Of a stretch of DNA of 64,000 nt, positions 11,838 to 22,951 are shown one piece after another. Below the pieces are notes generated by a model. That model searched no databases, was not told the origin of the DNA, and worked only from the letters and a program-made list of their open reading frames with translations. Every line of letters starts with the position of its first letter. The stretch's first letter is position 1. The stretch lies in assembly GCA_021186555.1 (NCBI GenBank), contig JAJKFL010000011.1:6640501-6704500 (forward strand). Reading direction: 5' to 3'. Made by a program: the position numbers and the translations under genes. This DNA comes from Reticulitermes speratus (lineage: Eukaryota > Arthropoda > Insecta > Blattodea > Rhinotermitidae).

Positions 11838-12264
11838 TTTTTTTTTTTTTTTTTTGTATGGCTCGACAGCCCTATATGGGCCTGGGCCTCCTCGTTTCGT
11901 CGAGGTTTCACGATCACACACATTTGAGACACAGCACAGTCGGTAGGACTCCTCTGGACGAGGGACCAGCCCGTCGCAGAGACCTCTACCTGACAAAACA
12001 CAACACTCACAAGAGACAGACATCCATGCAACCGGTGGGATTTTTTTTTTTCTTCTTCCTGTCCGGGGTTTTTCCCCTTTTGATCCATTTTTGTACTGTA
12101 TTAAATCCTTTTTTTTGTCCTTCATGTCACTTAAGTTCCATATTAGTCCTTATACAACAAACACAACACAAACATCCATGCCCCCGGTGGGATTCGAACC
12201 CACGATCCTAGTAAGCGAGCGGCCGAAGACCCACGCCTTAGACTGCATGGCCACTGGGATCGGC
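11838..12264 (-). mobile_element. Composite SINE (B2 joined to B)
   Basis: The TSD GTCTCCCTGCTTCT is at 11824-11837 and 12265-12278. Read on the minus strand, the order is one tRNA-Leu-like head, the B2 body (CATGGATGTTTGTGTTG...GATCAAAAGGGGAAA), an A-run, then AATCCCACCGG and the ordinary B body and tail. The same order with the same junction occurs at 62709-63102. It therefore looks like an amplified dimeric SINE, not two chance insertions. Confidence 0.85.
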
Positions 12265-12297
12265 GTCTCCCTGCTTCTACCTAGACAAAATTACGTC

Positions 12298-12342
12298 ACT
12301 CTGATGAAGGAGGCAGTACGTTCATCTGAAACGTCGATATCA
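12298..12342 (+). ncRNA. Weak hammerhead-like motif
   Basis: CTGATGA at 12301-12307 and TGAAACGTC at 12327-12335, separated by 19 nt with only a weak AGGA/TCT helix. The last pair before GAAA is not G-C. It could be a degenerate member of the group. Confidence 0.3.
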
Positions 12343-12714
12343 ACCTAATAACCTACATGGTATAAAACCCATAAGATTATCATTTGAACCTCCAGACACG
12401 CTGTTCTACCTGGCCAAGTTCTCATAATTCAAAATCGTAATAACTAATTCAGTGACCTTGGAAAATAAATATTCATGAGTAGGGAGTAAAAGGAGATGAA
12501 AGATAAGATGATCGTTGGCTATTTAAAGTTATGTTTTGCAGAACTGTGATATGACTGAGCACGTAAATTTGACTGGAATATAAGCTTCCTAGTCACAACG
12601 GAGGCAAAAGCTCTGGGAAAGATAAACAGTTTTCTTCTGGTTTCAATAAATGGCAGCGAGCCAAAACAATCACTTTCACTAGTGCAGAGGTTAAGACTGA
12701 TTAAAGCTTTGTCT

Positions 12715-12838
12715 CTGCGGCCGGGGCGTGGCGTTGACCACCCACCCTTATCTAGCGCCGAGGTTAAAGAAAGAGTAGAGCTATACCTCTACTCCCCCTC
12801 TGGGCATTCATGGCCTGTTCTAGGGTGAACCTTTATAA
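12715..12838 (+). mobile_element. SINE C fragment (3' body)
   Basis: GCGGCCGGGGCGTGG, CCACCCACCCTTATCTAG and GAGCTATACCTCTACTCCCC match the 3' body of family C as seen reversed at 43404-43560. The tRNA head is missing. Confidence 0.75.
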
Positions 12839-12844
12839 TATACA

Positions 12845-14370
12845 GCAACCGCCAAAAAATTTCAATCCACCGATGATTGGTAGTATTCTAGAAGTGCATG
12901 AAATATTTGTTACAACGAAATGACAGCCATTCGCCTGAATACGACATAAAACCGACACAATGCTGTGCTCTGTAAAATAAATACGTCACAGGCAGTAAAG
13001 AAATGAGAATGTCCTAACACAAAATGTGTTTCTTATTAAAAGCCAGAAAGTGAAAGTCCCTGCTTTAAAACTCCCAGTGTTCTCCCTGGTAATGAAACTG
13101 ATTTCGACTTTTGCATGCTGTGGGTCAAACCCTGAGGGGCCACATAGCATTCCTCAACACAACATAACCTACAATAATGGAGGCATTAAGAAGATGAACT
13201 ACATTAGCACCCCACGTGCGAATAGCTTACGGGAACTTACCGATAACAAGCGTGAGGCATGTAAAAAAAGTGAAATGAAATTCAAAGAACTGAGGGGTTG
13301 TAGAGACCCAAATTAAGGTAACCGCTTCGAGTAAGGGGGTTGAGAAAACACAAAAAAAAAACAGAAGCTGTGTCAAACCCGCTGGACTCTCTGTGCCTTA
13401 CCGCTATCATTACTACCCCCCTTATACTTATAATAGCCATGTCAGTGTGGGAGGGTAGGTATGGTTGAGAACGTGCCAGTGAAAGGGTAGTCGGCGCTGT
13501 TTCTTCAGGGTGGCAGGTGTGAAAATATCTTCAACCCCCTATACACGTGTATGTATTATTACCTCATTATCGCCACTAATTCTCCAATTTTTTAAAAAAT
13601 TCACCCTCGATCCATCATCCCTCTTTATGTTCCATTATGCCACAATTTGTGTCAGTATATTTTATTGTAATTGAACTTCAACTCTGTAATCTGTTTGTGA
13701 CGTACAGCGTTTGTCTTCACCTAAATTATTAGTGGTTGAAATTCGGAGGATCATTGATAGATTTAAATCGATGTAGTTCTAATGTAACCCAAGGGATTCT
13801 GAAAGGGTTACAATATTACCGCTATATCTCCGAGTCTGTCCATCCTGTAACAATTTATAACAGCTGTAGTGTATGATTGAATCCATTTTATAATATTCCA
13901 TTCTTGCTGGTTGGCCACCCGCGTAGCCATTACGGGCGTTATGAGGTGCGAATCACGTGTCGACCAGGCTAATGACTAATGATACTCTCTGAAGTGACAT
14001 TGCGGTCCGAAGCACTTTTCTTTCAGTATTGCATGTAATAATGGCGTTGGCGCCGTTGGTATTATTTACTGATGAGAGTCTGCGATAACCTAACGAAAAA
14101 AATGCCTAACTGAAAGTCTCTCATACAGTTGCCTTGTCAGATTATCTCTGGGATGAAAACAGAGAGCAAGCCATAGTTCTTTGTGCTGTACTGTTATACG
14201 TAATCAAAGACGTCCCTCGGTGAGTAGCAACTCTAGTGTGACTGACCTACAGACAAGACATGCACTTTTCAAAATTAGAGTAAAGTTGCGCGTAAAAATA
14301 TAAGTTTTTGCTTATAAGTTATCCCTGTGCATGCCGTAACGGCTTATGAGAGGTGGCAGTATAGTTCAAC
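12845..14370. other. Unassigned
   Basis: No recognisable repeat or gene. Open frame 13026-13316 (96 codons, plus) has no domain, transmembrane pattern or signal peptide, and its composition is like the surrounding sequence. Confidence 0.35.
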
Positions 14371-14374
14371 ATAT

Positions 14375-14555
14375 TCTTAATCTCGGCACCAGATGGAGGC
14401 CGTAGCCGTTTTTGCCTCTTAGTAATAGGGCACTCCGTTTACACTGAATAGGGTGATGTTTGAATTCGAGAATCGGGCTGGACTCAGTAGAAGAGATATG
14501 ATTTGGCCATACCGGGAACCGAACCATGATTCAGAGATCTACCAGTCCGTGGCGA
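14375..14555 (-). mobile_element. SINE C relic
   Basis: AATCTCGGCACCAGATGGAGG and ATACCGGGAACCGAACCATG match, in reverse, the body and box-B part of SINE C. It is strongly diverged. Confidence 0.55.
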
Positions 14556-14559
14556 AGGG

Positions 14560-15885
14560 AATGAACGAAATCACCCCTTCTGTAACTTAGGGCTGATGAT
14601 GTGCGCTACGTAAATGTTTGTTTTACAACATACGTAAGCTTTTCCCGTAATGGAAATTCCGAGTGATAGAAAACATTTGTAGCGGCATATAGTAGGATTA
14701 ATTCCACAAAGTCTCCAGCTTCAGGTACAGGTAAAGTTAGCGAGCCTAATCTGATGTCACAAGTCGGAAGAGTGCGCTAATCGTGTGCGCGTAGATCAGT
14801 GTGTTTCTGCAGTCATAGCGGTGGAGGTGCCAGTATTGGTCTGCTTACTTAGCAGCTGCAGTCATGTGACTGAGGTAGGAGGACCGTAGGGTTTGTGAGA
14901 CTCGCGCTGAATGTTGTCATGCAAAGTGACGGGGACTTAGTGGATGTAATCCTGCTATACAACACTAATTCCAATAATGTCTTTCTGCCTAGAAGCAGAT
15001 TTTATGAAACTCTTTAGGCCCTGCAGCCAGAAAATTTGTATTTCTAGATTGATAGCTTCTGTGACGCTACGCCGTGTCGACTCCTAAATATTTGCTGGTG
15101 TTTCGAAGTCACGTATTGCCTCCATCTTACGGATCAAACAAACCATGAAGACTTCCAATGAAGTTATACGTGGTATCGAAAATTTGGGAAACAAGCACCC
15201 ATTGATGGGGAACAATATTCCAGAAGAACTAACATCTGAAGACCTAAGATATTAATAATTACCGTAAGCTCACATAATATGTTCGCACTTTTTACGTGTA
15301 TAATTCCCGATAAGCTAAAACATGCCAAATTATTTCACACAGGAAATCACGTAGTGGTCTGAAACCAGTAAGGCATTAAATCAGCATGTTCTGAATGCAT
15401 CTCACGCAAGCTAAATAATAGGCGAAGCAGACACGTCAACTTTTCCTCCCCATAATTTGACAAGGTGTCTTGAAGGTAAGCGATGTAAAGAAGCTTAGCG
15501 GAAGACTAGGAATCATGCCACAATGCACCACACGCGCCAAACCTATGATTACCTGTGGTTTTGATAATGCCTCTCACCACGAATGTTGTACAAACCGCAG
15601 CAGATATTCCCGTAAAACAAATTACTTTTGCTTGCCGATTTTTTGTTCTTTCTGTCTTGACTCTTCGAACCACTTGTTGCTTTTAAAGAGACAGAAAAAA
15701 ATAATTCGTGATAACACTGAATTAAAATATTTACCAAAGAATGAAGGACCTCTCTGCAGTTGCTCTAATTAAATTGTTGGTCCTGCAAATGGTTATGTCA
15801 AAACATTTCAGCTGACATTTTTTTTTCATACGCCAATAATGTTTTCCCTTTTACAGGTTACGAAGACATACGGACGTGTGGTACT
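14560..15885. other. Unassigned
   Basis: No recognisable repeat or gene. Frame 15470-15772 (100 codons, plus) is cysteine-containing but without a regular zinc-finger spacing, and is not supported as a gene. Confidence 0.35.
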
Positions 15886-15887
15886 TA

Positions 15888-16045
15888 TTATTAATCTCGG
15901 CACTAGATAAAGGTGGGCAGTCAGCTTCACGCCCAGGCCGTTTTAAGCCTGGAGATGTAGTCTTTGTTACCCGTTGAATAGGAGGCTATTTGGGTCCCAG
16001 ATCCGGTCTCGACAATTTGGAGAGGAGAAAAATACCTTGCGCACT
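15888..16045 (-). mobile_element. SINE C relic
   Basis: AATCTCGGCACTAGATAAAGG, CACGCCCAGGCCGTTTTAAG and a TGGGTCCCAGATCCGGTC-like phrase match reversed SINE C without its head. Confidence 0.6.
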
Positions 16046-16049
16046 GCCA

Positions 16050-17420
16050 GAAATTTAAAGATTCCTCCGTCGACGAGCCCGTAGTTTAGTCAATATATTT
16101 GGAATCGATCATTCCTTAATCTCATATATTTGACTTTTACTCACATTTGTCGATATATTCCGATTTTGGTTAAAATGCTAAACAACAGATACTTAAATTA
16201 AGACCTACGTAAATTTGTAATATCTCACCGTAATTGATCTTCATACTCGTAACAGATGTGATCATTTCTCACCCAAGTCTCCTGACTGCCTGCCAGATGG
16301 CTCTGGCGGTCACATCAGAATCGATAGAACAGCAGCGCGGCCAGTTGGCCAGTCACCAACTGCCACGAATGCGCACGACCCAGTAACCTCGGAAAGAGGA
16401 GGCCTGAGTCCATATAGGGCTGTTGAGCCATGGTTATTATTATTATTATTACTCGTAATAGAGTTCTTTGTGCGGTTGAAGATAAGACCGAAGAAAAATT
16501 TGATTATCTAAACAAAACAATCAGCCGTAATCTCTTCGAGGTCTCCCCGTCTACGATATGTTGAAGTTCATTTGACATCGGTGTGATCTATGGATAAATA
16601 TCATAGCTTGTGTTATGCAGAAGATAAAAGGTCATATAAAATACTTGCATTTTCACCACTTTTCAAGAAATATTCACGGATTTAAAATCTATGGAAGACG
16701 ATATATCGAAAGCGCCAGAAGTCGTTAAATCTGCGGATATTTCCTAACTTTTTAATGTAATAGAAGTCGGTACTATATTGACCACAAGGGTTAAGAAATT
16801 CTAATTAAAAGGCTGGAGAACATGATAACACCTGAACAGACAGAAAGATGACCAGAGTGAACCTCTCTTTTAGTCTTTCCACCTGGCGTCGTCTCTGCAG
16901 TAGGTAACACACGAGATCCATCCTCTGTCGTGTAATAGCAGGTCTGATAATCGTACAGTCATGCGGCATGTTCCTGTGCATATCATGACGGTGCCGAATA
17001 ATGCAACGTGTAGTCAGTGGCGGTGTTCGAAAATTTCACTCATACCACGCGCATTTAGAAAATAATTTAAATACTGATTATACAAATTATTTACGTGTAA
17101 AAATATTAAATCTCATATGATTTCATTAGATCCACTTTTTGTTTAAACGTTTTAAAATTCTCATCCTTTGAGCTGTAAGTATTAAGTTCAATGTTCCTTC
17201 ATTAATTTGGTTAGATTCCACTCCATAACGGAATAGTTTCCTGTAATTATGTTTAAAGCATGTGGTGGGGAATAGAATCTGACCCTTCCGTACTGACGTC
17301 AGTGACACAAATAATGTTCCAGAACACTACTGGGTCATGAAAGTCTGAGAAACTTGGATATCAGCCAGTTATGGTACTCCCTAAAACAGCCATTCCGGAA
17401 AATCTAACTAAACTATCTGT
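16050..17420. other. Unassigned; SINE B tail at 16385-16436
   Basis: GGAGGCCTGAGTCCATATAG and GGCTGTTGAGCCATGG followed by (TTA)n at 16400-16450 is the 3' end of a family B SINE, truncated. Otherwise nothing is recognisable. Confidence 0.45.
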
Positions 17421-17424
17421 GATT

Positions 17425-17540
17425 TGAGGCTTCCGTCGCGATGTTGATGAGATCTGCGCTCTTCTGGGATATTACGAAACGTCGGTAAAGGATTACCACA
17501 CGACGCTGCATAATATCCCATAAGAGCGCAGACCTTACCA
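17425..17540. repeat. Foldback of the GACGTTTCGGG family
   Basis: TCTGCGCTCTTCTGGGATATTA near 17453 is repeated inverted as TAATATCCCATAAGAGCGCAGA near 17512-17533. Between them lies CGAAACGTCGGTAA, the 3' box of the hammerhead-like motif. The flank GGCTTCCGTCGCGATGTTGATGA matches 9672. A collapsed copy of the family at 9665 and 51020. Confidence 0.6.
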
Positions 17541-17816
17541 CTAAGCTGTTTGTTTCCTGAAATTTTAAGGCGCTCAGAAACCCACTGCCGTTTTCACAAC
17601 TACCCTTCACTGGGTCCTATCCCTATTACATATATATCCAACCAGTAAACATAAACTCCATTACCTTTAGTTAAACTTAATATTATCTTCCCATTTACAT
17701 CTACGTCTTCACACTGGGCTCTTTCTTCATTGCAGAATATCTGGCTAAATGAATTTCACGTCGTAACAATCAAAATAGCACAAGTACTAAGAATGCGGCA
17801 ACTAAATACCATCTAA

Positions 17817-18357
17817 AGCCGGGATTAGACGGCGCGTGGCTCGTCCAGTGACTTGACGTCACTTGCTCGGCCAACAGATCGGAACAGAAAAGACAATCTG
17901 GCTACACGACGCGGCTCAGCTCGGCAAATGACCGACGAGCGGCCTTGCTCGGGTAGGTTCGGCTCGGCTTGTGGAATAAGTCGTGTTGTTCTATGAACTT
18001 AAAAATGTCCTCGTTTGACCACTGCATTCTAGCCAATACCAATTGTGGGACAGAAACTTTCACTCTTCGCGCACCCCGACAGCAGAAAACAAAGACCAGA
18101 CCTAAGTGTATACAGGTTGGACGAGACTGACTTGGCGCGTACACTGCAAGCGCCATGTAGCCGCAACAGCTGCCCGCGCCGAGTCCCTTTGAGGATCGTG
18201 AGAAAACCGCTTCTGTGGCGATCCCACGAGCCTCGCTCCACCAATCACACTCCGCGCCGCGCCAGGCCGGTTACACGGCGCGTTTGAATACGATTCTTTG
18301 TCAGTGACGTCATTATGACGTAAAACGAGCCGAGCCACGCGCCGTCTAATCCCGGCT
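17817..18357. mobile_element. PIF/Harbinger-like DNA transposon, non-autonomous
   Basis: Perfect 27-bp terminal inverted repeats begin AGCCGGGATTAGACGGCG, with the complement ending at 18357. A 3-bp TAA lies immediately outside both ends (17814-17816 and 18358-18360), as expected for PIF/Harbinger. The interior is GC-rich compared with the surroundings and keeps a fragment of a MADF-like domain on the minus strand. No DDE nuclease is present, so it would need transposase in trans. The perfect repeats suggest a recent insertion. Confidence 0.82.
17905..18027 (-). pseudogene. MADF-like domain fragment
   Basis: Starting at the Met at 18027 the frame reads MQWSNEDIFKFIEQHDLFHK and continues about 20 residues before joining transposon terminal sequence. 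The W-S/T-N-E-x-(I/V)-x-x-F/L-I-E pattern is the first helix of MADF (Myb/SANT-like) domains. PIF/Harbinger elements usually carry a second gene of this type. Only the N-terminal third of the domain remains. The match is from recognition, not a profile search. Confidence 0.55.
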
Positions 18358-18562
18358 TAAAACAAGAGATAAAATATATATATACAAGAAAAAGGCTACA
18401 CTTAATCAACAACTCTATACTGCCCAATTAGAATGTGCAAATTACTGGCAGGACACATGGTTTTGTACACAAACATCGATAGAATGTAAAAAAATAGCCT
18501 CAAACAGTGTAACGGTTCTGTGATAATACCAAATGGACCAGTGAACAGTGAAGTGATCTTAT

Positions 18563-18615
18563 AAATTAACCCTGATGATGGCCGAGTCACGGCCGAAACA
18601 TATGTAGGGTAAATT
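18563..18615 (+). ncRNA. Hammerhead-like ribozyme motif, well preserved
   Basis: The order is TTAACC, CTGATGA (18572-18578), one extra T, helix II GGCC-GAGTCAC-GGCC, GAAA, helix III palindrome ACATATGT, A at the cleavage position, then GGGTAA. Helix I pairs TTAACC with GGGTAA except one internal mismatch. All core bases are canonical apart from the extra T. Helix III is very short, as in Penelope-like and retrozyme hammerheads that act as dimers. No inverted partner was found within 1 kb. Confidence 0.65.
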
Positions 18616-18619
18616 GAGC

Positions 18620-19425
18620 AACGTATGAGTTTGGGAGGTGCATTCGTTGGTTGAGAAACTGAAAATCTGGCTAAATATTTTACTGTATGCGTACTACATG
18701 TTTTGCCTATCTAATTCTTAATTTAATCAGCCTTATATTAAGTAGCCGAAGCAGTAATACTTTTGTTATTGGCTGAAGCGTGAGGCAGGTATAAGGATAA
18801 TTCTAGTAACACCGCTTTCGCACCGACTATGGGGCTCAGACTCGTATCCCATTGGAACAAATTCAAGGGGGTAATGATTCACAAGCGCAAATCAGATTAT
18901 CTGCCTCTTTTTGCAGAAAATTACGGAAGAAGGAAAATTCATGTCACTTTCTTCGAACACCGTTACCAAAGTGCTTCATACGCAGAAGGGTAACTTACAA
19001 TTACGCTGAAGTCTGATTCTTTTAAGGTTACCTATCTGTCTCATAACAAAATTTGTATTTCTTTAACCCCTTTAGGAACCTACGAGTATAAACATTTCCT
19101 GTTGTGGTGGGAGTTTTGTATTTCCACAATTCTCGTAAAATATAATCTAAATTGTTTAAACACAACCCATGGGTGTATTAATATATAATGCATATTATAT
19201 ATTATATAGGGCGTTTTTTTCTAGTTTACCGATAAGCACCGGCCCGAAGCTGTAATGAGATTTTATTATAATTTCCAAAGGTTTTTATCACTACGATCCT
19301 TTGTCTAGCTCCTATCATGACTGTTAAACCTCCCCGGCACGTGGTGTAAGACGCAACGCTAGCAGAGCGTCGGGCGGGGCTTAGGATTGGCGCTTATCCG
19401 TCAAGCAGAAAAAGAAACACCCTGT
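18620..19425. other. Unassigned
   Basis: No recognisable repeat or gene. AT-rich with a short ATATAT tract near 19185-19210. Confidence 0.35.
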
Positions 19426-19429
19426 ATTT

Positions 19430-19735
19430 TAGTTCAGGGAAACAATTTCTAGTACAGGGATCAATGTGCTCTGATGTCACAGTAACTAATCTATTGCGGA
19501 GGCCCGGGTTCGATCCCGAGTCAGTCCATGTGGGATTTGTGGCGGACAAAGTGGCACTGGACAGGTTTTCCCACAAGTACTTCGGTCTTCCCCTGTCAAT
19601 TTCATTCCACCGGTGCTCCATCACTTTACAAAATGAGAAAAATTAATCATCTTCCTCACGGGGTTGCACCATAAGCCTCAAGGCTGCGGTGCGTCCGTAG
19701 CATCTGCTGCGGGGCCCTTCACCGCAAAAACAACA
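19430..19735 (+). mobile_element. SINE, family E
   Basis: Box B-like GGGTTCGATCCCGAG is at 19506-19520. The body has CAGTCCATGTGGGATTTGTG and CAATTTCATTCCACCGGTGC, and the end has GTCCGTAGCATCTGCTGCGG followed by GGCCCTTCACCGCAAAAAC. The same body is found reversed at 27693-28191. The 5' head is diverged. Confidence 0.8.
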
Positions 19736-20024
19736 CGTCTATTTGTTATACAAAATGGTACACGTCTGCGTAAAATGAAAACTTTTACGAGACTGGTACG
19801 TTCTTAACGTACATCCGGCGCCATTTTGGATGCTGACTCTGCGGAAAGCCCCGTACATCCAATACCTGCGGATGCTGTGCGCATTTCTCCTTACAGATCC
19901 TTGCTTCCTTCATCTCTGGAAAATTTAATAAATGTATAAAAATGCCGTAATCAAACGCCACAGTGGCTTTGCTGCTACTTTAAACCACAGGTCACATCTG
20001 CTGGCCTTCAGTCAATTCATTATC

Positions 20025-20076
20025 ATCATCATCATCATCATCATTATCATAATCAACAACAACAACAACAATATTA
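20025..20076. repeat. (ATC)n and (AAC)n microsatellite
   Basis: About eight ATC-type repeats followed by five CAA repeats. The long open frame across it (19932-20342) is a by-product. Confidence 0.9.
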
Positions 20077-20126
20077 ACAAATATATCCCATCACATCCCC
20101 AGTCTCAAAATTGTATATTACTTCAT

Positions 20127-20390
20127 TCAAGTTTTTATTACCAACTACTGCACAACAATTCTTTTTACTGCTACATGTTTCGGCTAAGCGTCGTAGCCGT
20201 CATCACGGAGTCACTCTTCACAGACGTGCGCAGCATATATTATGCCAACGAGTGGTACCATTCATTGACATACTGCACGCTGCGCATGGCTGTGAAAGGT
20301 GACTCCCTGATGACGGCTACGATGCGTAGCCGAAACATGTAGCAGTAAAACTAATTACTGTGCAGTAGTTGGTAATAAAAACTTATACCA
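20127..20390. mobile_element. Foldback element with paired hammerhead-like motifs
   Basis: Arms of about 85 bp, left 20129-20217 and right 20297-20388, are inverted copies sharing TTACCAACTACTGCACA, CTGCTACATGTTTCGGCT and GTCATCA. The right motif is CTGATGA (20307-20313), extra C, a perfect 7-bp helix II GGCTACG/CGTAGCC with a 3-nt loop, GAAAC, ATGT, A, GCAGT. In the left motif the first C is G. The core holds about 80 bp of unrelated sequence. A related solo right end lies at 52694-52800. Confidence 0.72.
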
Positions 20391-20511
20391 CACGTGTAAA
20401 TATCACGATGTTCAGACTTCAGCCTCTCTGATCACAAAAATTACGCTAGAACGAAATTATGTAAGAGAATAAAAACAACAAATTTTTGTATGAGGTATAT
20501 ATACATTTTTG

Positions 20512-20777
20512 CCTATCCCGGTGGCCGTGCGGTCTCAGGTGTAGGTCTGTAACCTCTTGATTTTTGGGATCGTGGGTTCGAATCGCGCCGAAGACATGGA
20601 TGTTCTTCGCATGTGTTTGTTGTGGGTTGTGTAGGTAGCGGCCCCTGCGACGAGGTGATCAGTCTTTCAGAGGAGTCCTACCGTGCGCGCGCGCACGTGT
20701 GTGTCTAATTGTGTGTGATCTAAAAACCCCAAAACGAGGCGGTCTAGGCGCGATCTGGCTGTCGCGTCACAAAAAAA
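20512..20777 (+). mobile_element. SINE B, diverged
   Basis: CCGGTGGCCGTGCGGTCTCA (box A), GATCGTGGGTTCGAATC (box B), CATGGATGTTC, CTGCGACGAGGTGATCAG and an A-rich tail. A GC(GCGC)ACGTGTGT insertion sits in the body. No clear TSD. Confidence 0.85.
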
Positions 20778-20779
20778 TA

Positions 20780-21535
20780 AAATTTTTTTCATTTATCATA
20801 TATTTTACACTTTCTAGTGAACAGCAAATTTTACTACTGCAGTCGAAACAGTTTGCGGATTTTCCTTACTAACGTTCCTCAATTAGGCGGTGCTTACCCT
20901 AAGAAAAACTGTCACGTGATAAGGAAAAAATTTAAATTCACCCAGCCTTGGAAATCACAATATATTTTCCAAGAAAAAAAAAACAGTAAGGCCTTTGCTC
21001 TATGGAATTAGTTAGTCAGTGAGTTAGTTGATGGATTAGTTAATTATGTAGTTAGTTAGTTAATAATAAACCAATTTTTTCAAGGACTTATTTATTTCCT
21101 GTTACATTTTTAATTTACTAAGTAATTTAAGACTAGTAAGGGAACATATTTTTTCAGTGCCCCTTGTGATATGTGTGCAGTAGATACCGCTAAACTATAG
21201 ACCCAAATTTGTATCTGTAACCTATGAACATCGCGGATCACAAGGGCCGCCCTGTCTAAGGCGAACCTTGATTTCGACTACCGCTCAGAGCATCGGTGTA
21301 TGTATTTTTCCCGCGCAGGCCTTGTGAAGGGCAGATACCTCGTCCAAGTGTCCTTCTGAATGTCTACAAACGAGATATAAAAAGCTGCAAGACAAGAGGA
21401 CCTGCCCCGCATTGGTCTTATGACTCCATTGATATACATAGGCTATAATGTATGAAAAAAAGAAAAAAGGCAATGTACGTATAACTTGATATTGAAGCGG
21501 TTCGCGAAACCATTCTTGCCGTCGGAAAACCATAC
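20780..21535. other. Unassigned
   Basis: No recognisable repeat or gene. Short GTTAGTTAGT-type direct repeats lie at 21010-21065. Confidence 0.35.
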
Positions 21536-21539
21536 GAAT

Positions 21540-22015
21540 TGTAGTATGAGTGTGTGTCTGTATTCTTACCTTAGTTATCCTGCATGCAAATCGCTTCTTT
21601 TCTGCGCCGTATTTTATCGTCATCTGTGGTCTGTTAGGCTCTACCTTATTTTTCCACATTATCTCATAAAGGGCACGATTTTCGGAAAAAAATTATTGAA
21701 CGTAAAATTGTGTTTTGATTTTCTCTGCAATTTTTGCCTGAAGCATTTCTCATTGGAAGAAGAATTTAGCGAGATTATTATAATAAATGTACATAGGTCG
21801 TCATGTAAAATGCCCGTTATTATTGCCACATTTAAAGAAACTTGAATTTTCTCCACAAATTTTCGAAAAATCCTTAAATGCCAAATTTTATGAAAATCCG
21901 TCTATTGGGGGCCGAATTGTTCCATGCCTACACACGGACGGGCGGACAGACATGACGAAACTAATATTCGCTTGTCGTAATTTTTCGAAAGCGCATAAAA
22001 ATTTTATACACTAAA
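21540..22015 (+). repeat. Interspersed repeat family P (unclassified)
   Basis: The block GCATGCAAATCGC to CATTATCTCATAAAGGGCAC and CGATTTTCGG matches, reversed, 36985-37100. A second block with GAAAATCCGTCTATTGG and ACACGGACGGGCGGACAGAC resembles 36730-36790 and 57060-57130. There are three copies in the window, no TIRs or tRNA head, and no coding potential. Class unknown. Confidence 0.7.
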
Positions 22016-22019
22016 ACTC

Positions 22020-22670
22020 GCAAAAGATAAGCACTTGGAAATATACATCTATAAACATACTTTGGATATGCCTAAAACTTTGCCCCTGCTCTTGTTAAAC
22101 CTACTTCTGACTGCAGTGACAATTCGTGATTGAAGCACCCAACAGACTACAGTTTATGGTCGTGATTTCGTTACGCCACTGAGACAGACCTTCCTGCGTC
22201 TTCCACCCACATTTCAGCGACGGAGAGGGATCCACCACCCGACAGGTCTTCTCATCACCTGCCGATATCACTGCTTGATGCTGCCTGTCTGTGAAATGAT
22301 TCATAAATCATAATCAGAACTTCAGGTGGGGGCGGGAAACCTTTTTCAGATTCCTCAGGCGTTCCTCTTTCCTCTCGTTCATTAGCTCTTTCTTCGTATT
22401 CGTCACTCAGGATCCGCTGCTTTTTACAGTACTAAATGTGTTACGTAACAAGGATACAGAAGGTCCTTTGTCTCACATTCAGCACTGCCCACATATAGCA
22501 CGAGTTGAGCACCTCAATTACAGCATGAATTGAATAATAACACAACCAGCACTTACAAAATGTTCTAATACATGCAATAAATAAGCTTATTTTTTGCTAA
22601 ATAATCAGATACATTGATTATAACTTCAACAATCAAAAGTTATTTTTATACTCTATTATATTTGTAGCAC
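22020..22670. other. Unassigned
   Basis: No recognisable repeat or gene. Confidence 0.35.
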
Positions 22671-22679
22671 CCGACATAA

Positions 22680-22945
22680 TGTGGTAAGTACAGTGACTAA
22701 GCTACGGACTTGAGAAGCAGGGGTTCGTATCCCGGCAGTGACGAAGATATTTTTTTCTACTCGAAAAGACCCATACCGGCTCTGGGCCCCACATAACCAC
22801 CTATTCAGTGGGTGGAGCGTTTTTTTTTCTCACGGGCAAAGCGGTTCAGACCTGTGGTTGACCACTCACCGCCATCTAGTGCCGAGGTTAAGAATGGGTG
22901 GAGCTATACTCCTATCACCCATATGACTTAATGGCGTGTAGAGGG
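22680..22945 (+). mobile_element. SINE C
   Basis: A tRNA-like head with GGTAAGTACAGTGACTAAGC and GGGGTTCGTATCCCGGC, then the family C body CCGGCTCTGGGCCCCAC, CCATCTAGTGCCGAGGTTAAG and GAGCTATACTCC. Confidence 0.85.
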
Positions 22946-22951
22946 ACAACA

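Noticed and set aside
11795..12211. 138-codon ORF
   Set aside because: Runs through a composite SINE and two T-runs; not coding.
15470..15772. Cysteine-containing 100-codon ORF as a zinc finger protein
   Set aside because: Cysteine and histidine spacing does not fit any finger type I know.
19932..20342. 136-codon ORF
   Set aside because: Driven by the (ATC)n/(AAC)n microsatellite and a foldback element.
21285..21659. 124-codon minus-strand ORF
   Set aside because: No domain; overlaps repeat P and is not consistent with any splice or start context I could support.
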